The position numbers were made by a program, and so were the translations under genes. The notes beneath the pieces are model-generated. The model was given only the letters and a program-made list of their open reading frames with translations, was not told the origin of the DNA and searched no databases. From assembly GCA_905182525.1 (NCBI GenBank), contig CAJJBV010000004.1, positions 62,001 to 126,000 of the forward strand: a stretch of 64,000 bases of DNA. Reading direction: 5' to 3'. Within the stretch, counting starts at the first letter, position 1. Each line of letters opens with the position of its first letter. Shown here in pieces: positions 9,335 to 18,458 of this stretch. Source of the DNA: Cryomorphaceae bacterium (GTDB lineage Bacteria > Bacteroidota > Bacteroidia > Flavobacteriales_D > Parvicellaceae).

Positions 9335-9837
9335 AAAACACAGCCAAATCTATTTTAATCACCCTATTAATTTCATCAGCGTTTAATTTTAATGCTCAGA
9401 AGTTAGGACACGTTAATTCTCAAGCAATCGTTCAAGAAATGCCAGACTACGAATCTGCCAGGAAAGAATTAGAAAGTTATAAAAGTGACCTAGCTAAAGA
9501 ATTAGAAATGTATCAGAAATTAATTATGGAATTCGCCCAGGATTATGAACAGAAAAAATCTGAAATGTCAGCTGATTCTAGACAAAGAAAAGAAGCAGAT
9601 TTAATGGAAAGACAGCAGAATTATGAAAAAAAGGCATATGAAGCTGAACAAAAATTGCAGCAAAAAGAGCAGGAATTATTACAAGCAATAATGTTAAAAG
9701 TTAATAATGCTGTAAAAGAATTAGCTAAAAAAGATGGCTATTCCTACATTTTTGAAGTTTCTACACTTCTACATGCGGGAGGAGATGATATTAGTGACAA
9801 GGTTAGAGGAAAGCTTGGAATCACTACTTCAAATTAA
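9331..9837 (+). CDS. OmpH/Skp-family periplasmic chaperone (second of two)
   Basis: The signal peptide (SILITLLISSAFNFNAQ) is followed by KLGHVNSQAIVQEMPDYESA, a coiled coil dense in E, K and Q (DFAQDYEQKKSEMSADSRQRK region), and a C-terminal strand region (GYSYIFEVSTLLHAGG). The layout matches Skp/OmpH. It is coupled to the upstream copy by a 4-nt overlap. Two tandem ompH genes between bamA and murI are usual in this group. Confidence 0.93.
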   Translation: MKNTAKSILITLLISSAFNFNAQKLGHVNSQAIVQEMPDYESARKELESYKSDLAKELEMYQKLIMEFAQDYEQKKSEMSADSRQRKEADLMERQQNYEKKAYEAEQKLQQKEQELLQAIMLKVNNAVKELAKKDGYSYIFEVSTLLHAGGDDISDKVRGKLGITTSN

Positions 9838-9871
9838 TTAAATAAGCTCTTAAAGGGTTTTTTTGAAACTA

Positions 9872-10693
9872 ATGAAAAGTCCAATAGGTATATTTGATTC
9901 TGGGTACGGAGGTTTAACTATTCTTAAGTCAATCCAAAATCTTTTGCCAAATTATGATTGTTTGTACTTAGGTGATAATGCAAGAGCACCATATGGGACT
10001 CGATCGTTTGAAGTAATTAATAGATATACTACAGAAGCAGTAAATTATTTATTTGAAAAAAATTGTCCTATTGTTATTTTAGCATGTAATACTTCTTCAG
10101 CTAAAGCACTAAGAAATATTCAAATTAATTTACTACCTAATAAATTTCCTCAAAAAAAAGTATTAGGAGTGATTAGACCAACTACTGAAGATATTGGGTC
10201 TTTCACAAAATCTGGTTACGTAGGTGTTATGGCCACACCTGGAACTGTAGTATCTAATAGCTACCCAATGGAAATAGCTAATTTTTCTCCCAAAGTAAAT
10301 GTCGTACAACAAAGCTGCCCTATGTGGGTTCCACTAGTTGAGAATAATACATTTATGGAAGAGGGAGGACAGTATTACATAAAAAAATATATTGATGAAC
10401 TTTTAGAAAAAGAACCCAGAATTGATACTTTAATTCTTGCGTGCACCCATTATCCTATTTTAAAAGAGTCAATTATTAAATACTTGCCTTCAAGCGTAAT
10501 GGTCTTTGACCAAGGAGATCTAGTTGCAAAAAAACTAACTAATTATTTCAAAAGACACCCTATTGTTAACGATCACTTGTCTAAAGATGGTAAAATCGAG
10601 ATTTTAACTACCGAAAAAAGTGAAAAATTTGATCAGCATTTAGATTTGTTTTATGATTCAAATTACACCTCTAAAACAGTTCAGATCAATTAA
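9872..10693 (+). CDS. murI: Glutamate racemase
   Basis: Makes D-glutamate for peptidoglycan. Both catalytic cysteines are visible, in LACNTSSAKAL (about Cys72) and LACTHYPIL (about Cys191), with the N-terminal GIFDSGYGGLT acid and Ser. About 273 residues from the ATG at 9872; a TTG three codons upstream is less likely. It ends the long plus-strand envelope operon. Its last 4 nt overlap, tail to tail, the gamma-carbonic-anhydrase-like gene. Confidence 0.97.
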   Translation: MKSPIGIFDSGYGGLTILKSIQNLLPNYDCLYLGDNARAPYGTRSFEVINRYTTEAVNYLFEKNCPIVILACNTSSAKALRNIQINLLPNKFPQKKVLGVIRPTTEDIGSFTKSGYVGVMATPGTVVSNSYPMEIANFSPKVNVVQQSCPMWVPLVENNTFMEEGGQYYIKKYIDELLEKEPRIDTLILACTHYPILKESIIKYLPSSVMVFDQGDLVAKKLTNYFKRHPIVNDHLSKDGKIEILTTEKSEKFDQHLDLFYDSNYTSKTVQIN

Positions 10694-11199
10694 TCTTCAT
10701 ACCATTTAGAGTACTCTACATACTTATTAGCCAAAGCTAAAAGTTGTTTTTTAAAATTGCCCTCTTTAACTTTTTTTGCTGGTACACCAGCAAAAATTTC
10801 ACCTGATTTCACCTGAGTTCCCATTGTTAAAACTGCACCTGCTGCTACAATACTATCGCTTTCAATGATGCAATCATCTAACACAATTGCACCCATTCCA
10901 ATTAATACACGGTCTTTTATTGTACACCCATGTACAATTGCATTGTGTCCAACAGTGACTTGATTCCCAATTATTGTTGGACTTTTTTTATATGTGCAAT
11001 GCACAATTGCACCATCTTGAATATTAACTTCGTTTCCAATTTTAATAAAATGAACATCACCTCTAATAACTGAGTTAAACCAAAAACTACATCGATCACC
11101 GCAAACTACATCTCCTATAATAGTTGTATTTTCAGATAAGTAGCAATCTTTGCCAAATTTAGGGGTAATTCCATTAATTTTTTTGATCAGTGGTTTCAT
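10690..11199 (-). CDS. Gamma-carbonic-anhydrase-like hexapeptide protein
   Basis: A left-handed beta-helix protein of 169 residues with repeated hexapeptide turns and three metal-ligand-type histidines in the usual spacing (VHCTYKKS, VTVGHNAIVHGCTI). It resembles YrdA/PaaY proteins. The start MKPLIKKINGITPKFGKDCYL and the end GVPAKKVKEG fit. Some members hydrate CO2, others act as thioesterases, and many have no proven activity. Single gene, divergent from nfu. Confidence 0.9.
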   Translation of the reverse strand: MKPLIKKINGITPKFGKDCYLSENTTIIGDVVCGDRCSFWFNSVIRGDVHFIKIGNEVNIQDGAIVHCTYKKSPTIIGNQVTVGHNAIVHGCTIKDRVLIGMGAIVLDDCIIESDSIVAAGAVLTMGTQVKSGEIFAGVPAKKVKEGNFKKQLLALANKYVEYSKWYED

Positions 11200-11239
11200 A
11201 TCGTAATGGTTTGATTAATTTAGTTGTAAATTATAAAAA

Positions 11240-11860
11240 ATGAGTAGACCTGTCACAATTTATGCTGAAATGACACCAAATCCTAACACTATGAAGTTTG
11301 TTGCAGACCATATGTTAGTTAATCCTGGTGATGTTGTAGAATTTCTTTCTGCTTTGGATGCTAAAGGAAACTCTACACTTGCAGAAGCACTATTTAATTT
11401 TCCATTTGTAACCAGAATTTTTATTACTCAAAATTTTGTAACAGTTTATAAAAATAACTTGGTAGAGTGGAGTGATATAAGTTTAGAGTTAAGAGAATTT
11501 ATAAGAGAATGGTTAAGTGTGAATGAAGAACCAGTTCAAAATATACCTGAACTTGAAATATTGGAAACAGTTTCTGAATCAAAACAAAAAACCACTACTA
11601 ACATTGCCCCTGTTATTAATACAGAGATGGATCAAAAGATAGTAGATTTAATTAATGAATATATTCAGCCTGCTGTAGAACAAGATGGAGGAGCAATTCA
11701 TTTCCAATCTTTTGATACAGACAGTGGTCAAGTAACTGTTATTTTAAAAGGTTCTTGCAGTGGATGCCCATCTAGTACTGCAACTTTAAAAGGAGGTGTA
11801 GAGAATTTACTGAAAACACATATTCCTGAAATAACTGAAGTGGTAGCATTAAATGGTTAA
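11240..11860 (+). CDS. Nfu-type Fe-S cluster carrier protein
   Basis: It has an N-terminal Nfu_N domain (TPNPNTMKFV, FPFVTRIFITQNFVTVYK), a variable linker, and a C-terminal NifU-like domain (EYIQPAVEQDGGAI, GSCSGCPSSTATLKGGVE). The CxxC cysteines near residues 173 and 176 hold a transferable [4Fe-4S] cluster. At 206 residues it matches bacterial and mitochondrial Nfu. It likely delivers clusters to Fe-S proteins such as the HdrBC-like pair further along the window. Confidence 0.94.
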   Translation: MSRPVTIYAEMTPNPNTMKFVADHMLVNPGDVVEFLSALDAKGNSTLAEALFNFPFVTRIFITQNFVTVYKNNLVEWSDISLELREFIREWLSVNEEPVQNIPELEILETVSESKQKTTTNIAPVINTEMDQKIVDLINEYIQPAVEQDGGAIHFQSFDTDSGQVTVILKGSCSGCPSSTATLKGGVENLLKTHIPEITEVVALNG

Positions 11861-11895
11861 TAATAGTTCTTTTAATTCTAATTTTTAATGAGGAA

Positions 11896-13941
11896 TTAAT
11901 TCTGATCTATTTTTTTTACCATAGTTAAAATAGTAGCTATACCAACTGTTTCTTCAGTCTCATCATAAATGTCAACAAGGAATTTTACTATTCCTTTAGA
12001 AATATCTTCATCATCCTTTTTTTTCTGATCAATTTTTTCTTTAACAGTAAATTTCACACCTATAGTTGCTCCAGCATAAACAGGTTTAGTAAATCGGCAC
12101 TCATCTATACCGTAATTTAATAAAACAGGCCCTTTTGCCGGATCAACAAAAAGTCCAGCCGCTTTTGACAGAATAAAGTATCCGTGGGCAACTCTTTGTT
12201 CAAATATGGTTCCGTCCAAAGAAGTTTCGTCCATATGAGCATAGAAATTATCTCCACTTACGTTGGCAAAATTCACAATATCTGATACTGTTACAGTATG
12301 TTTATGAGTAAAAACTGTTTCTCCAACTACTAATTCTTCAAAATGCTTTCTAAAAACATGAGGTTTGGCTTCTGGTTGATTTGCTCCAATTTGAAATTGC
12401 TCTGTAATTCTTGTAATTGTCTCTGGGTGTCCTTGAATAGCAGTTCTTTGTAAATAATGTTTAATTCCACGAATCCCCCCCATTTCTTCTCCTCCACCAG
12501 CTCTTCCAGGTCCTCCGTGAGTTAATAGAGGCATTGGAGAACCATGGCCAGTACTCTCCTTGGAACATCGAGAATTTAAAACTAGTATTCTTCCATTTAC
12601 ATGAGCTGCTTGAACAACGAAATCTCTAGATAAATTATCATTATTAGAAACAAAAGAAGTTACTAAAGATCCTTTTCCCATTTCTACCAATTCAACAGCT
12701 TCATCCATATTTTTATAAGGAATTAGAGTTGAAACCGGACCAAATGCTTCAATTTTATGGACATCGTCTCTTAGAAAAGGTTCGTTATTTCTAAATAATA
12801 TTGGTGAGAAAAAAGCACCATTTTCAATAGATGCATCAACAACTTTGAAATCCTCATAATCTCCATAAACCTTTTCTTGGCTATTCATAAGTAATTTCAC
12901 ATTCTCTTTTACTCTTTCTACTTGGATTTTTGATGCTAAAGCACCCATTCTAACTGATTTATTTTCAGGATCACCAATAATTGTTTTTTCAAGTTTTTTA
13001 ATCAATGATTTTTGAACATCTTCAATCATTTTTTCTGGAACTAAAATTCTTCTAACAGCCGTACATTTTTGACCTGTTTTTACGGTAATTTCTCTATATA
13101 CTTCTTTTATAAATATTTCAAATTCTTCGGAATCTTTATTTACATCGGTTCCTAAAACGCAAGCATTTAGAGAATCTGCTTCCATATTAAACGGAACGGA
13201 ATGTTCTAAAATATTGGGATGTGATTTCAGTAATTTACCTGTACTTGCAGATCCTGTAAATGAAACAACGTCATTGTGACTTACATAATCTAAAATTCCT
13301 ATTCCAGTTCCAGGAACTAACTGTAGACTTCCCTCTGGCAAAATTTTAGAGTTTATAATTTCTTTTACCATTAGGGCTGTTAAATATGATGTATGTTCGG
13401 AAGGTTTCACTACAGCGGCAACTCCTGCCATTAGATTAACAGCAATTTTTTCAAGCATTCCCCAAATAGGAAAATTAAATGCATTAATATGTACTGCAAC
13501 TCCTTTTTTTGGAACCATAATATGATGTCCTATAAATGTTCCGTTTTTCGATAGATTAGCCATTTGTCCATCTACGTGGTAAGGTAAATCTGGAAACTGT
13601 TTTCTTAACGAAGCATTAGCAAATAAATTTCCAATTCCACCATCGATATCAATCCAAGAATCAATTCTTGTAGCACCAGTTGCTTTGCTAAGTGTGTAAA
13701 ATATTTCTTTTCTTTTGTTAAGGTAAAGCGCTAAAGATTTAAGCATCTCTCCTCGTTGCTGGAAAGTCATTTTTCGTAATGCAGGGCTACCTTTTTTTCT
13801 TCCGTATTCTAAAATTTCTTTAAAATCGAGCCCTTTACTTGAAGTAGAACTTATAACCTCACCTGTTATGGCATTAATATGATCAATTTCTTTTCCTTCA
13901 CCGGAAATCCAATCTCCTAATACATAGTTTTTAATTTCCAT
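11896..13941 (-). CDS. paaZ: PaaZ-type bifunctional aldehyde dehydrogenase / MaoC-like hydratase
   Basis: An N-terminal aldehyde dehydrogenase of about 520 residues carries VHINAFNFPIWGMLEK, VSFTGSASTGKLL, NMEADSLNACVLG and the nucleophile region TGQKCTAVRRILVPE. It is fused to a MaoC hot-dog domain with SGDNFYAHMDE. The fusion matches PaaZ, which opens the ring of oxepin-CoA in phenylacetate breakdown. No other paa gene lies in the window, so the substrate may be another CoA-linked aldehyde. The ATG at 13941 is chosen over a TTG two codons upstream. It closes the minus-strand run that begins with meaB. Confidence 0.9.
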   Translation of the reverse strand: MEIKNYVLGDWISGEGKEIDHINAITGEVISSTSSKGLDFKEILEYGRKKGSPALRKMTFQQRGEMLKSLALYLNKRKEIFYTLSKATGATRIDSWIDIDGGIGNLFANASLRKQFPDLPYHVDGQMANLSKNGTFIGHHIMVPKKGVAVHINAFNFPIWGMLEKIAVNLMAGVAAVVKPSEHTSYLTALMVKEIINSKILPEGSLQLVPGTGIGILDYVSHNDVVSFTGSASTGKLLKSHPNILEHSVPFNMEADSLNACVLGTDVNKDSEEFEIFIKEVYREITVKTGQKCTAVRRILVPEKMIEDVQKSLIKKLEKTIIGDPENKSVRMGALASKIQVERVKENVKLLMNSQEKVYGDYEDFKVVDASIENGAFFSPILFRNNEPFLRDDVHKIEAFGPVSTLIPYKNMDEAVELVEMGKGSLVTSFVSNNDNLSRDFVVQAAHVNGRILVLNSRCSKESTGHGSPMPLLTHGGPGRAGGGEEMGGIRGIKHYLQRTAIQGHPETITRITEQFQIGANQPEAKPHVFRKHFEELVVGETVFTHKHTVTVSDIVNFANVSGDNFYAHMDETSLDGTIFEQRVAHGYFILSKAAGLFVDPAKGPVLLNYGIDECRFTKPVYAGATIGVKFTVKEKIDQKKKDDEDISKGIVKFLVDIYDETEETVGIATILTMVKKIDQN

Positions 13942-13972
13942 AAACAATTGTTATAATTTAAATATAATGATT

Positions 13973-15271
13973 TCAATAAATAAAGGGACTTAGTAAAAGA
14001 TTTTTAGTAGTATCTAAAGTTGTTAATTTTCCTATAATTTGAAATTCGTTTTGTTTTTTATTTTCACCTTCTAATTCAAATGTTTTAAAATTCATTCTTT
14101 TAAAAACACTTTTAAAAGCATTCCATGTCCATTCATTATGTTTTTGCTTAATCATTTTATCAAAATCAATTGATAAGCTAAACAACTTTTTTTGCTCAGT
14201 AGTTATATTATATTTTTTTTCGAAATTTGTAATTGAAAACCCTTTGAAATTATTTTTGAAAGATATTTTATAATTTGGTATTGAATCTAATTTTCTTAAA
14301 GAATCTAATTTTAAGTTTCCAATGAGAATATTTAAATCAAGATAATTTATAATTTCATTAAAGCCTTTAAGTCCTATTATTTTATTGGTGTTTTTAAGTT
14401 GATGTACACTCATAATTAATCGCCCATCCCAATTGCTGTCTAAAATAAAATTCTTAAATATCTGGGGCTTTAATATTTTTTTATTAAAATTTACAGAAAA
14501 CTCTGCCCAACCATAATCAGTTGATTTTAATTCTTGATAATCATTAAATGGAAACTTATTATTTTTAATTCCATTAGCTATTATTTCCATATGATCAGAA
14601 TAGAAATCTATAGATCCATTAATATTTTCAACACCTAACTTATTTAGTGTATCAATATTCTTAAAATTAAATGATATATTTTTTTTATTTTCTTTAAATA
14701 ATTTCACTGCTTCTAAGTTGTGATTTGAAGTGTCAACTTCTCTAACTGATTTGTTAATTTTAGAATAGATTTCATCATGAGAATTCTCATTTCTATCAAT
14801 AGTTATGTATAGCTGATTATGTATCTTGTTGTTATATACATATGTAGAATAATTTGGATTAGCTGAGTTTTTTTTAAAATCAATTTCAAGAAATTCTCCT
14901 GAGATTTTTTTGAAAGTTGATGTGGAGTTTTGGACACTTAAAATTGCATTAAAACATTTAATATTTTCATCATAATATATAGCAATGGGTTCATTTAAAA
15001 GTAAATCATTTAAATTATCACTTCCAATATTAATCCTTTTTAAGAATTTATAAAATTTAGAAATATCCGACGGATTTTTCACAAAATATGATGAAAATCG
15101 ATCAACAAACATTGGCGTATTAACCAACACATAATTTTCACAATGTTTTGGAATTGATTTGATATTTATTAATGAATTTCTTTTTTCTTTAGGTGCAATT
15201 AATATTACTAATCCTACGATTAAAATCGCTAATATTAATATAATAAAAAATATTTTTTTCTTGTTACTCAT
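13973..15271 (-). CDS. Membrane-anchored protein of unknown function
   Basis: A short basic N-terminus (MSNKKK) precedes one strongly hydrophobic segment (FFIILILAILIVGLVILI), then about 400 residues of soluble, Lys/Asn/Ile-rich sequence predicted to lie outside the inner membrane. No catalytic motif is visible. PKHCENYVLVNTPMF near the anchor and the phrases on fold strands recall large periplasmic substrate- or stress-related domains, but I do not recognise the family. The ATG follows the stop of the small upstream gene by 5 nt, so it is part of the meaB run. Confidence 0.7.
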   Translation of the reverse strand: MSNKKKIFFIILILAILIVGLVILIAPKEKRNSLINIKSIPKHCENYVLVNTPMFVDRFSSYFVKNPSDISKFYKFLKRINIGSDNLNDLLLNEPIAIYYDENIKCFNAILSVQNSTSTFKKISGEFLEIDFKKNSANPNYSTYVYNNKIHNQLYITIDRNENSHDEIYSKINKSVREVDTSNHNLEAVKLFKENKKNISFNFKNIDTLNKLGVENINGSIDFYSDHMEIIANGIKNNKFPFNDYQELKSTDYGWAEFSVNFNKKILKPQIFKNFILDSNWDGRLIMSVHQLKNTNKIIGLKGFNEIINYLDLNILIGNLKLDSLRKLDSIPNYKISFKNNFKGFSITNFEKKYNITTEQKKLFSLSIDFDKMIKQKHNEWTWNAFKSVFKRMNFKTFELEGENKKQNEFQIIGKLTTLDTTKNLLLSPFIY

Positions 15272-15276
15272 TTTAA

Positions 15277-15606
15277 TTAAACTACCCAATATTTAGTTGT
15301 GTCAATACCAAAAAGATCTTGCTCTTCCTTCCATTCTTTGAAGCAATCCTCTAATATTAATTTCATTTCTTTATCAACTATAAAACAACTTAAAGGAATT
15401 TTTTTCGACTTTAGAATTGATTTAATATTTTTTTGAATATGCTGTTTCCAATAGTTTTTAGCCTCTGCTTTAAAATTAATTTCTTTATTATTTCTTATTA
15501 TGTCTAAAGCTATATTTTTAGCTTCATCTGTAAAATCGCTGTGTGGCTCTGCTACAAAGATTAATTCTTTTGCATCGTATTTTAATAGTTTCTCTTTAAG
15601 GCTCAT
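15277..15606 (-). CDS. Small conserved-looking hypothetical protein downstream of meaB
   Basis: A soluble protein of 109 residues, highly charged, probably mostly helical (MSLKEKLLKYDAKELIFVAE, then KNYWKQHIQKNIKSILKSKK). It has no signal peptide, no membrane segment and no motif I know. Its ATG lies inside the end of meaB (11-nt overlap), which suggests coupled translation. It is followed within 5 nt by the membrane-anchored protein. The function cannot be inferred beyond co-expression with meaB. Confidence 0.65.
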   Translation of the reverse strand: MSLKEKLLKYDAKELIFVAEPHSDFTDEAKNIALDIIRNNKEINFKAEAKNYWKQHIQKNIKSILKSKKIPLSCFIVDKEMKLILEDCFKEWKEEQDLFGIDTTKYWVV

Positions 15607-16612
15607 CTTCAAATATTTTAGCTGCTGCTGTAAATGGATCTAGTTTTTTTTCTTTAACATCCTTTTCGATTTGTTTTACTTTATTTAATGTATTAGAATT
15701 TGAGAAAAAATCTTCTTTGATAAATTGATTTAATTTTTGGTTAAACCAAAAAACATCCTGTTTCGTTCTATTTCTATTGATCCATTTGTTTTCAGTGCAT
15801 GCACTTTTAAAGTCTTTAATTAATTCCCAGATTTCTAATATTCCTTTGTTTTCTATACTTGAGCAAGTTTGAACTTTTGGAGTCCACTTATTCTCTTTAT
15901 TAGGAAAAAGATGAATTGCATTTTGATAATTTTTTTTTGCATTTTTTGCATTGATTTTATTCTCCCCATCAGATTTTGTAATTAGTATTCCATCTGCTAA
16001 TTCCATTATTCCTCTTTTTATTCCCTGAAGCTCGTCCCCAGCTCCAGCTAAAATTAGCAATAGAAAAAAATCTACCAAATGTTTAACATGTGTTTCAGAT
16101 TGTCCTACACCAACAGTTTCTACTATAATAACATCAAAACCTGCTTTTTCACATAATAAAATCGATTCATATGATTGCTCTGTTACTCCGCCTAATTCCC
16201 CTTTTGATGGGCTTGGTCTAATAAAAACGTTTGGTAGATTACTTAGCTCTTCCATTCTTGTTTTATCACCTAAAATACTTCCTCCATTTAAGTTAGAACT
16301 TGGGTCAACAGTCAATACAGCAACACTGATTCCTAGTGCTGATAAATGCTTTCCAAAAGATTCTATAAAAGTGCTTTTACCAACTCCGGGACTTCCTGTA
16401 ACTCCAATTTTGAAAGATTTATGTTTATTTAGAGGTAATTTTGATAATGCACTATATACTAATGATCTGTCTTCTTTATTTTTACTTTCAGATAGAGTAA
16501 TTGCTTGTGATAGAATATTTGTGTCAGCATTTAAAACACCTTTAGCTATTTCAGAACTTGAGAGATCTTTCTTTGGATTATAAGTATAGTTTTGATTAAA
16601 CTTTCTTGACAT
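15596..16612 (-). CDS. meaB: MeaB/ArgK-family GTPase (methylmalonyl-CoA mutase chaperone type)
   Basis: G3E-type P-loop GTPase that protects and reloads the B12 enzyme methylmalonyl-CoA mutase. Walker A GSPGVGKST (residues about 73-81), switch region LTVDPSSNLNGGSILGDKTRM, the VETVGVGQSE motif and the base-specificity ITKSD are intact. Length 338 residues. The mutase genes are not in this window, so the partner is inferred. It starts a minus-strand run of four genes ending with paaZ, which could tie it to acyl-CoA breakdown. Confidence 0.93.
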   Translation of the reverse strand: MSRKFNQNYTYNPKKDLSSSEIAKGVLNADTNILSQAITLSESKNKEDRSLVYSALSKLPLNKHKSFKIGVTGSPGVGKSTFIESFGKHLSALGISVAVLTVDPSSNLNGGSILGDKTRMEELSNLPNVFIRPSPSKGELGGVTEQSYESILLCEKAGFDVIIVETVGVGQSETHVKHLVDFFLLLILAGAGDELQGIKRGIMELADGILITKSDGENKINAKNAKKNYQNAIHLFPNKENKWTPKVQTCSSIENKGILEIWELIKDFKSACTENKWINRNRTKQDVFWFNQKLNQFIKEDFFSNSNTLNKVKQIEKDVKEKKLDPFTAAAKIFEDEP

Positions 16613-16633
16613 TTACGTAAAGTTATAAATTTG
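16606..16633 (+). promoter_or_regulatory. Bacteroidota-type promoter for the GNAT operon
   Basis: TTG at 16606-16608 and an exact -7 element TAAATTTG at 16626-16633 are separated by 17 nt. This is a good match to the Bacteroidota TTTG...TAnnTTTG promoter. The -7 box ends 17 nt before the TTG start of the acetyltransferase gene. It partly overlaps the start of divergent meaB. Confidence 0.6.
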
Positions 16634-16650
16634 TACTATAAAACAATATT

Positions 16651-17085
16651 TTGAAAATAGACATTATAAATTATTCTGATTTATCTAAAGATCAACTTTT
16701 CGAGCTTGTTAAGCTAAGAATTAATGTCTTTGTAGTAGAGCAGAACTGCCCATATCAGGAATTAGATGAAATTGATTTAATTTCTAATCATGTTATTGGT
16801 TCTAATAACAATCAAATAGTAGCTTTAGGTAGATTATATAAAAAAGAAGATTCAATTCATATTGGAAGAATTGCAGTTAAAAAAGAATTTAGAAACCTTG
16901 GTTATGCAAGAGAATTAATGCATTTTATATTAAATTTTTTAAAATTGAATTATCCTACTTTAGGAATTGAGCTTTCCGCACAAGAATATCTAGTGAAATT
17001 TTATATTTCTTTAGGATTCAATACCATTGGAGAGATGTATTTAGAAGATGGTATACCACATGTGAAAATGGTTTATTTTAGTTAA
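16651..17085 (+). CDS. GNAT-family N-acetyltransferase, ElaA-like
   Basis: A 144-residue single-domain acetyltransferase. ELVKLRINVFVVEQNCPYQELD at the start (the ElaA signature), IGRIAVKKEFRNLGYARELM with the acetyl-CoA loop, and the end GFNTIGEMYLEDGIPHVKM fit the ElaA subgroup. The acceptor is unknown. Translation starts at TTG (MKIDIINYSD). It heads a three-gene plus-strand run with a MORN-like protein and a lipoprotein. Confidence 0.88.
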   Translation: MKIDIINYSDLSKDQLFELVKLRINVFVVEQNCPYQELDEIDLISNHVIGSNNNQIVALGRLYKKEDSIHIGRIAVKKEFRNLGYARELMHFILNFLKLNYPTLGIELSAQEYLVKFYISLGFNTIGEMYLEDGIPHVKMVYFS

Positions 17086-17094
17086 ATTCGAAAT

Positions 17095-17811
17095 ATGAAG
17101 ATAATTCTAAACGTAATTTTTTTGTTTTTTTCTTCATTATTTATTTTCGCTCAGGATGTAAATATTAACCAATTAAATAAATCCAACGAAAAGATAGGAT
17201 TGTGGATTGGTTACCACGAAAAAACTAATTCTAAGAGATATAGTGGTGAATTTAAAGATGGTAAGCCAATTGGTGTATTTAACTACTATTCTAAAGAAGG
17301 GCATTTGTCTGGAACAGTTAATTTTATAAATGATTCCGTCTCTTGCACGGAGATGTATTTTGACAATGGAAAATTAATGGCAAAAGGGAATTTTTTAAGT
17401 AAAATGAAACAAGGTAAATGGTTTACTTACTCTCGTTATGGAAATCTATTGAATATATTTAATTTTGATAAAGGTGCAATGGAAGGTACACAGTACCTTT
17501 ATTATCCTCCCAATGAAGAATCTAACGCTGTTAATATAATGGAAGAATACAATTGTAAAAACGGTTTAAAGAATGGTATTTGGAAACAATATTATAAATT
17601 AGGTTCTGTAAAATCTGAAGGTAATTATGTAATGGCAAAAAAAGAAGGTGTTTTTGTTTATTATTTTGAAAATGGTACCATTGATTCAAGAGGAGTTTTT
17701 AAAAATGATTTAATGGACGGGATTTGGTTAAATTATGATGGGGAAAATTCAAATATGAAAAAGATAGTTTATAAAAATGGAGAATTAATAACTGATGAAA
17801 AAGCAAAATAA
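17095..17811 (+). CDS. Exported MORN-repeat-like (YwqK-type) protein
   Basis: A signal peptide (IILNVIFLFFSSLFIFAQ) is followed by about seven short repeats of the MORN/YwqK type, each with a core of Gly, an aromatic and Tyr (KIGLWIGYHEK, KQGKWFTYSRYG, KNGIWKQYYKLG, KEGVFVYYFENG, MDGIWLNYDGE). Automated pipelines often call these 'antitoxin YwqK', but no toxin partner is here and the protein is exported, so I do not adopt that name. The role is probably structural or binding. Overlaps the next lipoprotein gene by 17 nt. Confidence 0.85.
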   Translation: MKIILNVIFLFFSSLFIFAQDVNINQLNKSNEKIGLWIGYHEKTNSKRYSGEFKDGKPIGVFNYYSKEGHLSGTVNFINDSVSCTEMYFDNGKLMAKGNFLSKMKQGKWFTYSRYGNLLNIFNFDKGAMEGTQYLYYPPNEESNAVNIMEEYNCKNGLKNGIWKQYYKLGSVKSEGNYVMAKKEGVFVYYFENGTIDSRGVFKNDLMDGIWLNYDGENSNMKKIVYKNGELITDEKAK

Positions 17812-18457
17812 TTTTATAATATTATTTTTAATAATAATATCTTCCTGTAAGCCCATTAATTATATTGACGAGGATTATCATTCAAAATATTTCCCTATTG
17901 AATTAAATCAAGAAAAAGAATTTTTGGTAACTAATATTAACCACAGCTCTTTTGGAAAAGATACAGTAACATATTATTTAAAAGAAGTTATTTCTGAAAA
18001 ATTTTTAAACTTAGAAGGTGATTCAGCATATAGAATTGAAAGATTTTGGAAAACAGACTCTATGGATAACTATGAGATTAAGGATATATGGGTAGCTAAT
18101 AAAAGTTTAAATTTCGCCCAATTAGTTGAAGAAAATATAAGATTTACTAAGTTAATATTTCCATTTGATGTTAATGTTGTTTGGGACGGAAACGCATTTA
18201 ATAATCAACAGTCTCAAGAATATAGAATTGAAAGTATAAATATTCCTTACAATGTGAATGGCTTAAGTTTTGATAGTTCAATTACAGTCATTCAAAATTA
18301 TAAATCAAATTTATTAGAATATGAAAATTCTAAAGAAATTTATGTAATTGGAGTAGGATTAGTTTATAAAGAAGATATTGAAGTACTAATTAATAGTGCA
18401 GACTCTAACGATTTTTCACAAGGCTATGAATTTTATCAAGAATTAATAGAATTTTAA
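17795..18457 (+). CDS. Lipoprotein of unknown function
   Basis: It starts MKKQNNFIILFLIIISSCKP, a lipoprotein signal peptide with the lipid-bearing Cys near residue 18, followed by about 200 residues rich in Tyr, Glu and Asn. No domain is recognised. Its start lies within the end of the MORN-like gene, implying coupled translation and perhaps a shared complex at the cell surface. The stop codon lies 1 nt from the stop of the convergent FAH-like gene. Confidence 0.8.
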   Translation: MKKQNNFIILFLIIISSCKPINYIDEDYHSKYFPIELNQEKEFLVTNINHSSFGKDTVTYYLKEVISEKFLNLEGDSAYRIERFWKTDSMDNYEIKDIWVANKSLNFAQLVEENIRFTKLIFPFDVNVVWDGNAFNNQQSQEYRIESINIPYNVNGLSFDSSITVIQNYKSNLLEYENSKEIYVIGVGLVYKEDIEVLINSADSNDFSQGYEFYQELIEF

Positions 18458-18458
18458 C

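Noticed and set aside
11861-11895. An intrinsic terminator between nfu and paaZ
   Set aside because: Only a 5-bp AATTC/GAATT pairing across a long loop is present; too weak to annotate.
11896-16612. A phenylacetate degradation operon
   Set aside because: Only a PaaZ-type gene is present. PaaABCDE, PaaG, PaaH, PaaJ and PaaK are absent and the upstream genes belong to other families.
17095-17811. 'Toxin-antitoxin system antitoxin YwqK' for the MORN-like gene
   Set aside because: The protein has a signal peptide and repeats, and neither neighbour looks like a toxin.
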